From: Thiodiazotropha sp050305635 | GTDB taxonomy: Bacteria > Pseudomonadota > Gammaproteobacteria > Chromatiales > Chromatiaceae | Direction of reading: 5' to 3' | Assembly (NCBI GenBank): GCA_050305635.1 | Contig: JBNLFS010000046.1 | Coordinates: 1-33,401 of the forward strand | DNA length: 33,401 bases | In this document: one piece after another, positions 6,850-14,453 of the stretch | Layout: each line of letters opens with the position of its first letter | How positions within the stretch are numbered: the stretch's first letter is position 1 | Position numbers and translations under genes: made by a program | The notes under the pieces: generated by a model | Told to the model about the DNA's origin: nothing | The model's input: only the letters and a program-made list of their open reading frames with translations | The model's database searches: none

Positions 6850-8073
6850 CTATGGCGATTCCGTCGCTTCTACCGTGATGTTGATCATCACATCCCAGCG
6901 CACCGCGCGTTTCGCGCCATTGACCGTGCAGTAACCCACCACCTGGATAATATCCGAGGTGCCTTCCGGCAGGTTACCCTCTGACTCTACGAATCCGTCA
7001 CGGACCGCATGGGCTTTGCAGTTTGCCGTTTTCAACGCGAGGTTGCCGGGTAGTACCGGCAGCTTGATCAGACCGAAGTCGGCGTGCCAGAGAAACGCAG
7101 CGTCGTACTCCACACCGAGCCAACTCTCCAGTACTGCTTCGCCAACGACGAAGTTCTGGTCGTTGACGTCCTGCCCTATGGTTCTCCGGCTGTTTTCGAG
7201 GCTTGGCAGCAACATGGCCGTCTTGGTCGCCGTACCGGCCAGAATCGGTTTGGTAGGCTCGTCGATGCCTCCGCAGACATGTACTTTCCCGGTAATATAA
7301 CCGTGGTTATTGACACCGTAGGCGTGGAGAGAACACGTGTCCTCTGTAAACGGGATGTAGTACCAGATACCCCACTGGTAAAGGAAAGCCTCATAGGACT
7401 GCAAGTGGTCGAAATTATTGTCGACACCGATGATCTGCGAATCGTTGTTGATATCGTAGGCATGGTTGTTGATGTATAAGGCGCTGTGCGACGGGTTCAG
7501 TCTGATCGGCTGGGCATTGCGGTTTTCCCACATCATTGCGTACGGCCCTCCTCCGTTGAAGCTTTCTCCGGGCTTCGGTTCGGACTTTGGTCCCCACCAG
7601 CCATCGCCGACGATCTGCCCGAGTTCATTAATCGCGTAGGCAATTGAACCGTAATTATATAACTCTGAATTGTCTTGATCGTTTTCATAGCCCTGGTAGC
7701 GGCTATCCAGCTTTTCAGTCAGGTTGTTGTGCCAACTGGTCGCAGTATACCCCATGCTACTGCCAATGAAACCGACCACTTCGGAATGGTCATTGATGCC
7801 CATGGCCTTGGAGTAGGTGCCTATGTAGCTGTTGTGCAAGTCATGCATGACCCAGTCCTCGAACAGAAATGCATGCTCCTCATGGTCGTAGTTCTCGGCC
7901 CAGCCGACGATCTGCCCCAGCTTGTTGATGTCGCGGGCCTCGCTTTCTGCTCCACCCAGGGTGCCCAGGTCAGTCACCGTGATAGAATCCACGTAGTAGG
8001 GTTTATGCGGTTCGGCAAGAAGGGTCGAACACAACAATAAGGAAGTAAATAGGACGGCTGTTTGTTGGTGCAT
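6850..8073 (-). CDS. Secreted HAF-repeat protein
   Basis: A 407-residue predicted exported protein. A signal peptide (VLFTSLLLCSTLLA) is followed by several copies of the HAF-type repeat, in which DLGTLGG, A.DIN..GQIVG and HAFL/AFLW blocks recur: TDLGTLGGAESEARDINKLG near residue 35, AINELGQIVGDGWWG, AYDINNDSQIIGVDN, GVNNHGYITGKV and DVNDQNFVVGEAV. Such repeats are found in extracellular or cell-surface bacterial proteins of unknown function, possibly beta-propeller-like. There is no PEP-CTERM tail. A strong ribosome site (GGGGAGGTGTAAC) precedes the ATG. No partner gene is evident. Confidence 0.8.
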   Translation of the reverse strand: MHQQTAVLFTSLLLCSTLLAEPHKPYYVDSITVTDLGTLGGAESEARDINKLGQIVGWAENYDHEEHAFLFEDWVMHDLHNSYIGTYSKAMGINDHSEVVGFIGSSMGYTATSWHNNLTEKLDSRYQGYENDQDNSELYNYGSIAYAINELGQIVGDGWWGPKSEPKPGESFNGGGPYAMMWENRNAQPIRLNPSHSALYINNHAYDINNDSQIIGVDNNFDHLQSYEAFLYQWGIWYYIPFTEDTCSLHAYGVNNHGYITGKVHVCGGIDEPTKPILAGTATKTAMLLPSLENSRRTIGQDVNDQNFVVGEAVLESWLGVEYDAAFLWHADFGLIKLPVLPGNLALKTANCKAHAVRDGFVESEGNLPEGTSDIIQVVGYCTVNGAKRAVRWDVMINITVEATESP

Positions 8074-8258
8074 GTTACACCTCCCCGGTCGATTTTGTGC
8101 ATTGAACGGAATTCGAGACGATCCCTACAATTGATCCATCACTGACATTTTCTTACTTCTCGGTTATAGGATTTCAAAACTAGCGCTTACGAGTTATTGA
8201 AAAACGCACTGCAGGTATGTGAGAAATTCACCAGGCTGGTAAGAATACTGAACAGCCA

Positions 8259-8395
8259 GGTCCTCTGATCGGTTTTTACTGCGCTTATCGCTCGGGACAG
8301 ACGGGAGGGGAAAAGGCGCATGCTTCACCTGTTGAGTATGTAGCCTGAATGGGAAAGCAAATCCAGGGTCAGGCAGATTGCGTTCGCATGGCTTC
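8259..8395. repeat. Dispersed repeat R1, fullest copy
   Basis: Contains CTGATCGGTTTTTACTGCGC, then CGGGACAGACGG, then GTTGAGTATGTAGCCTG and AAATCCAGGGTCAGGCAGAT. The left half recurs at 10044-10136 and the right half at 9695-9790. The short ORF that covers it (8194-8397, minus) is an artefact of the repeat. The stretch 8074-8258 holds only the upstream region of the HAF-protein gene. Confidence 0.65.
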
Positions 8396-8437
8396 ATGAC
8401 AACGTAATCCCAAGGTGATCCGACTTCCCATGTAATA

Positions 8438-8848
8438 ACTCAAGTTTCGGAGTTCAGAACGCAGTACAGGGTATAATATGGGCCCGGACGACGACTGCGG
8501 TTATTCAGGGCAGTAGCCGACACTAATTTTCACCACGAAGGGCACGAAGGTCACGAAGTGGCATGTTCATGGTTTTCAATGCCTAAAAAGCTGCGCAATG
8601 AGATTAATTGGTTGCTCGTCTGATCCTTCGTGCGCTTCGTGTCCTTCGTGGTTAAAGAATTCGGTTAGGCGAAGGGTCGTGGGAGGGTGCCCGGTTACCA
8701 CATTTCTCATGCCTTGTGCCTGCCACACAACAGATTTTTGTTGTTTGATTTATAACACAAAGATTTTGCCACGCTAGAGGAATATTCGTACTATTATTCA
8801 ATATGTTACATGTGTTCGCGCGCCAGATTTGAACTCCGAAACTTGAGT
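8438..8848. mobile_element. MITE-like non-coding element with terminal inverted repeats
   Basis: A perfect 19-bp inverted repeat bounds the element: ACTCAAGTTTCGGAGTTCA at 8438-8456 and its reverse complement at 8830-8848. The sequence GTAATAACT occurs at both outer edges (8432-8440 and 8847-8855). A target-site duplication of 4 to 9 bp fits, and its exact length is ambiguous because it overlaps the repeat ends. About 410 bp long, with no ORF of note. A second, internal dyad is present: CACCACGAAGGGCACGAAGG near 8531 against CTTCGTGTCCTTCGTGG near 8635. This fits a non-autonomous transposable element nested around an older palindromic repeat. Confidence 0.65.
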
Positions 8849-8850
8849 AA

Positions 8851-8871
8851 TAACTACTTATCCGGCTCTCT
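8851..8871. repeat. 21-bp direct repeat left of vapBC
   Basis: TAACTACTTATCCGGCTCTC plus one T. It recurs at 9668-9688 with a single mismatch, so the two copies bracket the toxin-antitoxin pair. Confidence 0.7.
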
Positions 8872-8964
8872 CAACTTGGGTCCAGATAGGCTCGTTAAGG
8901 CTCTTGCCATGGTCGCTGTTACAGCTATAATTATGACCATAGTAATATGACCAGGTGCATAACT

Positions 8965-9198
8965 ATGCGGGAGCAAGTATCAAAATCAGAGTTCAAGGCT
9001 AAGGCGTTGGAGCTGTTTCGACAGGTAGAAGCAAGCGGTGAAGCGGTGATTGTGACCGACCACGGCAAGCCCACCATAGAAGTGCGTCGTTATCATAAAT
9101 CTGAACGCAGTCCTTTAGATGTCCTCAAAGGTAGTGTAACGGAGTATTCGGATCCTACTGAACCGGTCGGTGAAAGCGATTGGGAGGGGCTCGCGTGA
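8965..9198 (+). CDS. Type II antitoxin, Phd/YefM (VapB-like)
   Basis: Small DNA-binding antitoxin that would neutralise the PIN toxin encoded next to it and repress the pair. The 77-residue frame MREQVSKSEFKAKALELF, VEASGEAVIVTDHGKPTIEV matches the Phd/YefM N-terminal domain (helix followed by the GE.V.IT..GKP.A strand region). The variable C-terminus (KGSVTEYSDPTEPVGESDWE) would contact the toxin. The start at 8965 is preferred over an in-frame ATG at 8947 because AGGTG lies eight bases upstream of 8965. Its stop overlaps the toxin start by four bases. Confidence 0.85.
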   Translation: MREQVSKSEFKAKALELFRQVEASGEAVIVTDHGKPTIEVRRYHKSERSPLDVLKGSVTEYSDPTEPVGESDWEGLA

Positions 9199-9593
9199 TC
9201 GTTTTGGATACTCATGCGCTTATTTGGTGGGTAAACGGCGACAAGCGTTTATCACAGAAAGCGATCAAAGCTATTAGGAAAGAGCTGAGTGGTGAAGGGC
9301 AGGTGATGATTTCTGCTATTACGGCATGGGAGATCGCCATGTTAGTGGCTAAAGGCAGATTGGCTTTGACTATGGATATCGATGATTGGTTGAAGACTGT
9401 TGCCTCTGTAGAGGGCGTTTCCTTCGTTCCTGTCGACAATGATTTGGCTGTCCAGTCAGTGCGATTGCCTGGAGCGTTTCATCCTGATCCGGCGGACAGG
9501 CTGATTGTTGCGCTGGCGAGACGCTATTCGGTAGCGCTAGTAACTGCTGACGCAAAGATCAAAGACTATCAGTATGTCAAAACTATTTGGTAA
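9195..9593 (+). CDS. PIN-domain toxin (VapC-like ribonuclease)
   Basis: Likely endoribonuclease toxin of a VapBC-type pair. The 132-residue protein has the acidic PIN residues in order: Asp5 (VLDTHALIWW), Glu46 (ITAWEIAML), Asp98 and Asp101 (FHPDPADRLIVAL) and Asp119 (LVTADAKI). The start is the GTG at 9195, which overlaps the antitoxin stop (GTGA). A purine-rich site (GGGAGGGG, 9182-9189) sits just upstream. An ATG at 9180 is also in frame but would overlap the antitoxin more. The pair is flanked by a 21-bp direct repeat and by repeat DNA, suggesting a mobile module. Confidence 0.9.
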   Translation: MIVLDTHALIWWVNGDKRLSQKAIKAIRKELSGEGQVMISAITAWEIAMLVAKGRLALTMDIDDWLKTVASVEGVSFVPVDNDLAVQSVRLPGAFHPDPADRLIVALARRYSVALVTADAKIKDYQYVKTIW

Positions 9594-9667
9594 CGGTTTA
9601 AAAAATGACTGTTTCCAGTCTGGCTAGAATCTGTCCTGTTCGAGTTGGAAGTGTTGGGTCTTCTGGT

Positions 9668-9688
9668 TAACTACTAATCCGGCTCTCT
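9668..9688. repeat. 21-bp direct repeat right of vapBC
   Basis: TAACTACTAATCCGGCTCTC plus one T, 20 of 21 identical to 8851-8871. It lies about 75 bp after the toxin stop. Confidence 0.7.
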
Positions 9689-9694
9689 TCACGG

Positions 9695-9790
9695 AAGAGG
9701 CGCGAGCTTCATCTGTTGAGTCTGTAGCCTGGATGGTAAAACAAATCCAGGGTCAGGCAGATTGTTTTCGCCTGGTTTTATTTATTACAA
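9695..9790. repeat. Dispersed repeat R1, right-half copy
   Basis: GTTGAGTCTGTAGCCTGGAT and AAATCCAGGGTCAGGCAGAT match 8331-8385. A degraded REP arm follows at about 9820-9860. Confidence 0.6.
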
Positions 9791-9899
9791 GGTATCCGTC
9801 TCTCTTAGTGTGGGTGTCCAGATAGATACTCTGCGTGGGTATGCATACCCAGGGTATAGCGGTGCCTGTCGTATTTGCTTACTGTCGGCAATCGCCGGT

Positions 9900-10136
9900 T
9901 TCGCCCTCCTGGGCGAGTCACTTTTCTTTTTCGCCAAAAGAAAAGTAACCAAAAGAAAGGGCGCCCGGCCGTCCCGCCCCTTCGGGGACCGCTGCGATGC
10001 TCACAAAAACCGGCGGGCCTGGAACTCGCTACGCTCAAACAGCCAGGCCCGCTGATCGGTTTTTGCTGCGCTTCTCGCTCGGGACAGACGGGATGGTAAA
10101 GAGGCGCAAGCTTCAACTATTGAGTCTGTGGCCTGG
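9900..10136. repeat. Long intergenic repeat with dyads, ending in R1 left half
   Basis: Includes TCGCCAAAAGAAAAGTAACC, CCCCTTCGGGG with flanking GC-rich arms, CAAAAACCGGCGGGCCTGG and CTGATCGGTTTTTGCTGCGC. This sequence family is common between genes in gamma- and betaproteobacteria (general knowledge). The left half of repeat R1 is its last part. At 10136-10143 it abuts the R'' box of the DUF3024 cassette. Frames across it are not genes. Confidence 0.6.
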
Positions 10137-10143
10137 TTATGTG

Positions 10144-10491
10144 CTACCCGAAAAAACAGCCACTTTCATCGGCATTTACGATAGCAAAGAATTCTTCGAT
10201 GGAGCGTGACTCAGGTTCTGGTGTGTACGAATGCCACTTCAGATCGCTACGCATCCAGTAGATTTTCCAGCGCTGAGTTTTTTTGACGTAGGTAGCTTTT
10301 GCAACCGGTGATTCGATGATCGTGGAGGGTTCCCGGAAATGAGGGCGAATCTCGACAATTTGCACGTTATGCCCGGACACGCGAACGTCTAAATCTAACT
10401 TGGGTCGGATCTCGACTGGCGGCCTCCGGACTTCCAGAAACTCGGAAACGGCCCGCTCAATTTTCTTGGACTCAAACTCACTAAATGCCAT
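10144..10491 (-). CDS. DUF3024 family protein, integron-type cassette gene
   Basis: The 115-residue protein matches my recollection of the DUF3024 family: MAFSEFESKKIERAVSEFLE, RRPPVEIRPKLDLDVRVSG, VEIRPHFREP, VAKATYVKKTQRWKIYWMR and the C-terminal ADESGCFFG. Function is unknown; no catalytic motif is evident. The gene lies directly after an attC site, with a 29-bp 5' leader and a weak ribosome site. Immediately after its stop codon is CACATAAC on the minus strand, which is complementary to the GTTATGTG that opens the cassette. This is what a cassette's own attC R'' box should look like. The rest of that attC is replaced by repeat DNA. Confidence 0.85.
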   Translation of the reverse strand: MAFSEFESKKIERAVSEFLEVRRPPVEIRPKLDLDVRVSGHNVQIVEIRPHFREPSTIIESPVAKATYVKKTQRWKIYWMRSDLKWHSYTPEPESRSIEEFFAIVNADESGCFFG

Positions 10492-10510
10492 ATGGTTTCT
10501 CTATAGGAGT

Positions 10511-10585
10511 GCCCACATAACGCTTTCCATAACCGGACACAAAAAGCGGAGCTTTTTGTGGTCCGAGTTTATGGCTTTGTTAGCC
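10511..10585 (-). other. attC recombination site (integron cassette)
   Basis: Read on the minus strand, the site opens with R'' box GGCTAAC and closes with R' box GTTATGTGGGC. The two arms pair imperfectly around ACAAAAAGC-TCC-GCTTTTTGT. CCATAA pairs with TTATGG and CGGAC with GTCCG, with unpaired spacers and single extrahelical bases, as attC hairpins require. The stop codon of the upstream gene (TAA) lies inside the R'' box, common for cassettes. The R'' box GGCTAAC is exactly complementary to GTTAGCC at 11256-11250, where the cassette begins. That is the expected relation in a cassette that once circularised. Confidence 0.75.
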
Positions 10586-11233
10586 ATTTATTAAATTTGT
10601 AAACGACATTTCAGACATTCCCATAACAACAACCGGCGATATTGAAGTGACATAACTCCGAATTTTTTCACATTTTCGATAAAAATCGCTAAGGTGCTCG
10701 AATCTATGCCGCGTTTCTGAATTGTCACCGCGAGATCTGAAGTGTGTGATTTCCACTTCACCATCTTCGTATTCAAGGAGCTCAAAAGGTTTGTCATGTA
10801 CGATTAAGTTTCTTATTTCAGAAAGCTCGTCAGCCACAGAGATGTACTGTACATTTTGTTTGTCGTCATCAGCCAAAATGATAAGTTTTTTTGCAAGCTC
10901 CGATTTGGCCGATTTTCCAATTTTCAACTTATCCGTAATTTGCCTCGGGAACTCAATAGCCATTATTGCTGATGTTTGATTATTAAGTCTTTCAGCTATT
11001 GCATGATTGACATAAGACTCCAGAGTAATAACTGACCACGCCATGACCATGCCTACTATGCATGATTCCTTTTCCATCGTATTGTACTTCACGGCGTCGA
11101 AAGGAAACGGGTCACCTCGATTTATCATTCGCTCTCTAAAATCAGAATCATTCGTCGCCAGATAGTATGACTGCGCGACTGAGTGCATTATTTCAACACG
11201 CATCCAATTATCTTGAATGGAACTATGAATCAC
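10580..11233 (-). CDS. Cassette-borne protein with HEPN-like R-x4-H motif
   Basis: I do not recognise the family with certainty. The 217-residue, mainly helical protein contains ELSEIRNLIVHDKPFE, with Arg141-Asn142-x3-His146. R-x4-6-H with a polar residue after Arg is the catalytic signature of HEPN ribonucleases, which are frequent in toxin-antitoxin and abortive-infection systems. A helix with WSVITLESYVNHAIAERL lies upstream, as HEPN folds often show. The start is GTG at 11233 with AGGAAG six bases upstream. The gene fills an integron-type cassette (10521-11255). No dedicated antitoxin is visible beside it. A non-toxic HEPN-like protein is equally possible. Confidence 0.6.
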   Translation of the reverse strand: MIHSSIQDNWMRVEIMHSVAQSYYLATNDSDFRERMINRGDPFPFDAVKYNTMEKESCIVGMVMAWSVITLESYVNHAIAERLNNQTSAIMAIEFPRQITDKLKIGKSAKSELAKKLIILADDDKQNVQYISVADELSEIRNLIVHDKPFELLEYEDGEVEITHFRSRGDNSETRHRFEHLSDFYRKCEKIRSYVTSISPVVVMGMSEMSFTNLING

Positions 11234-11240
11234 GTGACTT

Positions 11241-11400
11241 CCTTTTGATGGCTAACATTGAGTAGCAGGCAATTTGCCTGTTAACCCGTATATCCGCCTG
11301 TTCGGCGTGCAAATCACCCATAAATTCAACAAAACAATCACAAAGCGGGCGAATGTTACACAAGAAAACGGGCGCATTGCCTGTTAGTACTTTTAGTGAG
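11241..11400 (-). other. Possible older attC or leader region upstream of the cassette
   Basis: GTTAGCC (11256-11250, minus strand) supplies the 5' boundary of the downstream cassette. About 145 bp upstream is CTAACAGGCAAT, and near the boundary is a palindrome CAGGCAAATTGCCTG. The ends (CTAACA and TGTTAG) are complementary, but the inner boxes do not pair cleanly, so a complete attC is only a possibility. The stretch 11257-11563 holds no gene that I can support. Confidence 0.3.
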
Positions 11401-11563
11401 GGAGGGTAAAAATATGCAATCAACCTCCCTGTTCCACTCTATTTGTATATCAAAAATCAGTAGCTTACCAATTTATTGTGTTCTCGTATCTTCAAAGATG
11501 TCTTGTGTTTATACATAGTCACTGAGTATTTTGAGGGGTATTTAAACGCCTGGTTGTGTGCTT

Positions 11564-11851
11564 TCACGCCGCCGATAAGCGTTTAACCCGTAATTCTTTG
11601 CGATGTTGTTCGGCTTGCCAAAGATCGTATTGCGTTTGTTGATTCAGCCAGCTTTCGGACGAGGTGTTAAACGCAATCGACAACCGTACCGCCATTTCGG
11701 GACTGATGCCCGACTTACCGTTGATGATACTCGAAAGCGTTTTGCGGCTGACACCAAGCGCTTCAGCTCCCTCGGTAACAGAATGCTCAAGGGGTTCAAG
11801 GCAGAACTCTTTGATAATTTCGCCGGGATGAGGAGGATTGTGCATCAGCAT
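11564..11851 (-). CDS. higA: HigA-family antitoxin
   Basis: Antitoxin and autorepressor of the HigBA type. The 95-residue XRE-type HTH protein begins NPPHPGEIIKEF, the classic HigA opening, followed by the helix-turn-helix TEGAEALGVSRKTLSSIING and the MAVRLSIAF...WLNQQTQYDLWQA tail. It lies nine bases downstream of its toxin gene, with a GAGG ribosome site. The toxin-first order is characteristic of higBA. Confidence 0.92.
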   Translation of the reverse strand: MLMHNPPHPGEIIKEFCLEPLEHSVTEGAEALGVSRKTLSSIINGKSGISPEMAVRLSIAFNTSSESWLNQQTQYDLWQAEQHRKELRVKRLSAA

Positions 11852-11860
11852 GATATGGCC

Positions 11861-12139
11861 TCAGTGGTAATCTTCATAATCGACAACTTCGGCGTAAACG
11901 CCAATGAACCGGAATGTGATGAGCCAGTTGCCGCTGACCCTAACTGACCAGGTTCCCTTTCGGTCTCCCGTCAGTTGATGCAAATACAAACCGGGGAGAT
12001 CCATATCTGCCGGTGAGGTTGACGCATTCATCCGGCCCAGAATCAGCCGAAGCCGATTTACGTGTTTCGCTTGGGTTTCGGCTTTCTTCCCGGTTTTGAA
12101 GAGGCGCTCGAGACCCTTGTGTTTGAAACGCTGGATCAT
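11861..12139 (-). CDS. higB: HigB-family toxin (RelE superfamily)
   Basis: Predicted ribosome-dependent mRNA endonuclease. The 92-residue protein has the HigB pattern: FKHKGLERLFKTG near the N-terminus, RLRLILGRMNAS, LPGLYLHQLTGDRKGTWSV and the conserved C-terminal VSGNWLITFRF...VDYEDYH. Length is typical. It is transcribed ahead of higA. higBA pairs are common cargo of integrons and genomic islands, which agrees with the neighbouring cassettes, but no attC directly follows higA. Confidence 0.93.
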   Translation of the reverse strand: MIQRFKHKGLERLFKTGKKAETQAKHVNRLRLILGRMNASTSPADMDLPGLYLHQLTGDRKGTWSVRVSGNWLITFRFIGVYAEVVDYEDYH

Positions 12140-12260
12140 AGGTCATGGTATAACCCGTTACGTTACACTTCTCAATCTTTCTGCGCATAAGGAAGGATCT
12201 AGCCGTCTGGGTGAAATCGCAATCGTGCGTTGTGTAGCAATATAGTGACAACGTAGAAGG

Positions 12261-14420
12261 CTATTCTTCCGGGTCTGGCTTCTCGTCCCTGGCAATGGAA
12301 AGAGGCCCCTTTGCATTCGCATGAGGCACGAGTTTTCCATCGCGCAGGACAAACACACGATCATCAGCTTCCAGCAACTCTTCCCTGTGGGTGATCGAGA
12401 TGTGGGTGCGTCCCATGTTGCGTAGCGCCTGATGCACCAGGGCCTGGTTCATCTTGTCGAGATGGCTGGTGGCTTCATCGAGAATCAGGATCTCGGGGCG
12501 CTTATACAGTGCCCGGGCGACCAGTAGGCGTTGTTTCTGGCCTCCCGAAAGCGTGGTGCCCATGTCGCCGACCAGCGTCTGCATGCCCATGGGCATGCTC
12601 TGAACCTCTTCGTAGAGGGCGGCCTGTTTGAGGCAGTCAATCACCCGCTCTACGTCCAGGTTGGGATCGAAAAAGGCGACGTTTTCCAGGATCGATCCGG
12701 CAAACAGCTGGTCGTCCTGCATCACTGTACCGATGCGGGCGCGGTATTGGGTCAGGTCGAGTTGGCGCAGATTCAGACCGTCCACCCGTATCTCCCCCTG
12801 ATTCGGTGTCAGCAGTCCCAGCAGTAGTTTGATCAGGGTGGTTTTACCGCCGCCTGAGGGTCCGAGAATCACCACCGAATCGCCCGGTTCGATACACAGA
12901 TCGAATCCGCTGAGCACCCAGGGTTCACCGTCGGCGTAACGAAACCAGACGTCGCGGAATTCGATACGATGTCCTTCCGGCGACGGCATCAGCGACACAC
13001 CGGTCTGGGGGTTGTCGGCGGGATGAAACACGATGTCGCTCAGGCGTTCGGTCTGTATGGTCAATAAGCGGAAACTCACCACACGATCGACGAAGGCGGT
13101 CATTTTGGAGATGAACTGCTCTTTGTATCCCAGGTAGGCGAACAGCATGCCGATCGTGAATTCCCGATCCATGATCAGGGTGGCGGCGAGCCAGATCACC
13201 AGGGCGTTTTCCAGTGCGACGGTCAGTCCCTGTCCCAGGCGGAAGCCGATGTCGAGTTTCTGCAGGGCGATACGGGCGTTGAACACATCAACCTGCTGGT
13301 TGAGCCAGGACGACACCCGGGCGTTTTCGAAGTTGAAGAGTTTGATGCTTTGCACGCCGCGAATACTTTCCAGGGTCAGACTGTTGAGTCGGGCGCTGCG
13401 CACGATCTCCTCTTCGCTGCGCAGTCGGTAGGTGCGGTAGAGGTAGCTGCGTAACAGGACGTAGAGGAAGGTGGCGGAAAGCACCACCAGTGTGAGTTTT
13501 ACGCTGTACACCATCATCACGGCGAGAGCGACGATCGCCATGATGCTGTCCACCACCGTCTCGATGAAGCCGTTGGTGATGACCTGGCGGATCTGGTCTA
13601 CCGCGCCGAACCGTGACAGCACGTCGCCCAGATTGCGTTTTTCGAAATAGGCGATGGGCAGGCGCAGCAGATGGGAGAACACGTTAGTCGACCACTGCAG
13701 GTTCATGCGCGTACCCATCGCCATCAGCAGCCAGGAGCGCAAGGCGGTGATCGTGAGTTGAAACAGAGCCAGCATGAACATGCCGCTGACCAGTACCAGA
13801 AGCAGGCTGCGGTCGCCGGTGACCACCACATCGTCGATGATCCATTGGTTCAGCCAGGGCAGGATTACCGCGACCAGTTCGATCGCCAGGGAGACCAGCA
13901 GGATCTGTCCCAGAGAGCGGCGCAGTCCGCTGATGCGTCCCATCAGGTCGCGAAGCCGTACCCGGGTCTTCTCCTGGCGGGGCGTGAACTCGGCGCCGGG
14001 TGTAAGCTCCAGGGCGACCCCGGTAAAGGATTGTCCCAGTTCCTGCAGGGTGAGTTTACGTTTGCCGATCGAAGGATCGTGAATGATCGCTTTGTCTCCG
14101 TCGATCCGGGTCAGCACCACGAAGTGGCGCAGATCCCAGTGCAGGATACAGGGCAGACTCAGTTGGCGGAGTTCGTTGAGTTCCAGACGCAGTGGGCGTC
14201 CGGCCAGACCGATGGCCGCGGCGATGTCGATCAGTCCCTTGAGGTTCATCCCTTTCAGGGAAAGGGAGAAGCGGCTGCGCAGTGCGCGCAGGTCGGTCTG
14301 ATAACCGAAGGGCGCCGCGCACATGGCGAGACAGGCGAGGCCGCACTCCGCCGCTTCGGTCTGCAGGATCATGGGAACCGGCTGCCGCTGGCCCAGATTC
14401 AGGCGATCAAACAGATCCAT
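12261..14420 (-). CDS. C39-peptidase ABC exporter (CvaB-type)
   Basis: Inner-membrane exporter that cleaves double-glycine leaders and pumps out the mature peptide. The 719-residue protein has three parts. First comes an N-terminal C39 peptidase with Gln20 and catalytic Cys26 (QTEAAECGLACLAM), His99 (LHWDLRHFVVL) and Asp115 (HDPSIG). Next is a transmembrane domain (about 165-450) with the typical FEKRNLGDVLSRFGA and SIRGVQSIKLFNFE. Last is a nucleotide-binding domain with Walker A GPSGGGKTT, signature LSGGQKQR, Walker B ILILDEATS and H-loop SITHRE. All catalytic residues are present, so it is not a degenerate peptidase. The gene is 33 bp after the adaptor gene and third in the operon behind the precursor peptide. 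Confidence 0.95.
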   Translation of the reverse strand: MDLFDRLNLGQRQPVPMILQTEAAECGLACLAMCAAPFGYQTDLRALRSRFSLSLKGMNLKGLIDIAAAIGLAGRPLRLELNELRQLSLPCILHWDLRHFVVLTRIDGDKAIIHDPSIGKRKLTLQELGQSFTGVALELTPGAEFTPRQEKTRVRLRDLMGRISGLRRSLGQILLVSLAIELVAVILPWLNQWIIDDVVVTGDRSLLLVLVSGMFMLALFQLTITALRSWLLMAMGTRMNLQWSTNVFSHLLRLPIAYFEKRNLGDVLSRFGAVDQIRQVITNGFIETVVDSIMAIVALAVMMVYSVKLTLVVLSATFLYVLLRSYLYRTYRLRSEEEIVRSARLNSLTLESIRGVQSIKLFNFENARVSSWLNQQVDVFNARIALQKLDIGFRLGQGLTVALENALVIWLAATLIMDREFTIGMLFAYLGYKEQFISKMTAFVDRVVSFRLLTIQTERLSDIVFHPADNPQTGVSLMPSPEGHRIEFRDVWFRYADGEPWVLSGFDLCIEPGDSVVILGPSGGGKTTLIKLLLGLLTPNQGEIRVDGLNLRQLDLTQYRARIGTVMQDDQLFAGSILENVAFFDPNLDVERVIDCLKQAALYEEVQSMPMGMQTLVGDMGTTLSGGQKQRLLVARALYKRPEILILDEATSHLDKMNQALVHQALRNMGRTHISITHREELLEADDRVFVLRDGKLVPHANAKGPLSIARDEKPDPEE

Positions 14421-14453
14421 CGAGCGTCACTCCGCCGGTTGATGTAGTGCGCA

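Noticed and set aside
8194..8397. 67-codon minus-strand ORF
   Set aside because: It lies in dispersed repeat R1, which also occurs in broken form at 9695 and 10044 without an open frame.
9762..10116. Overlapping ORFs between vapC and the DUF3024 gene
   Set aside because: All arise from the long dyad-rich intergenic repeat. Several frames are open at once and none has a ribosome site.
13671..14447. 258-codon plus-strand ORF antisense to the ABC exporter
   Set aside because: It lies wholly inside the well-supported C39/ABC gene and its composition is Gln/His-rich shadow sequence.
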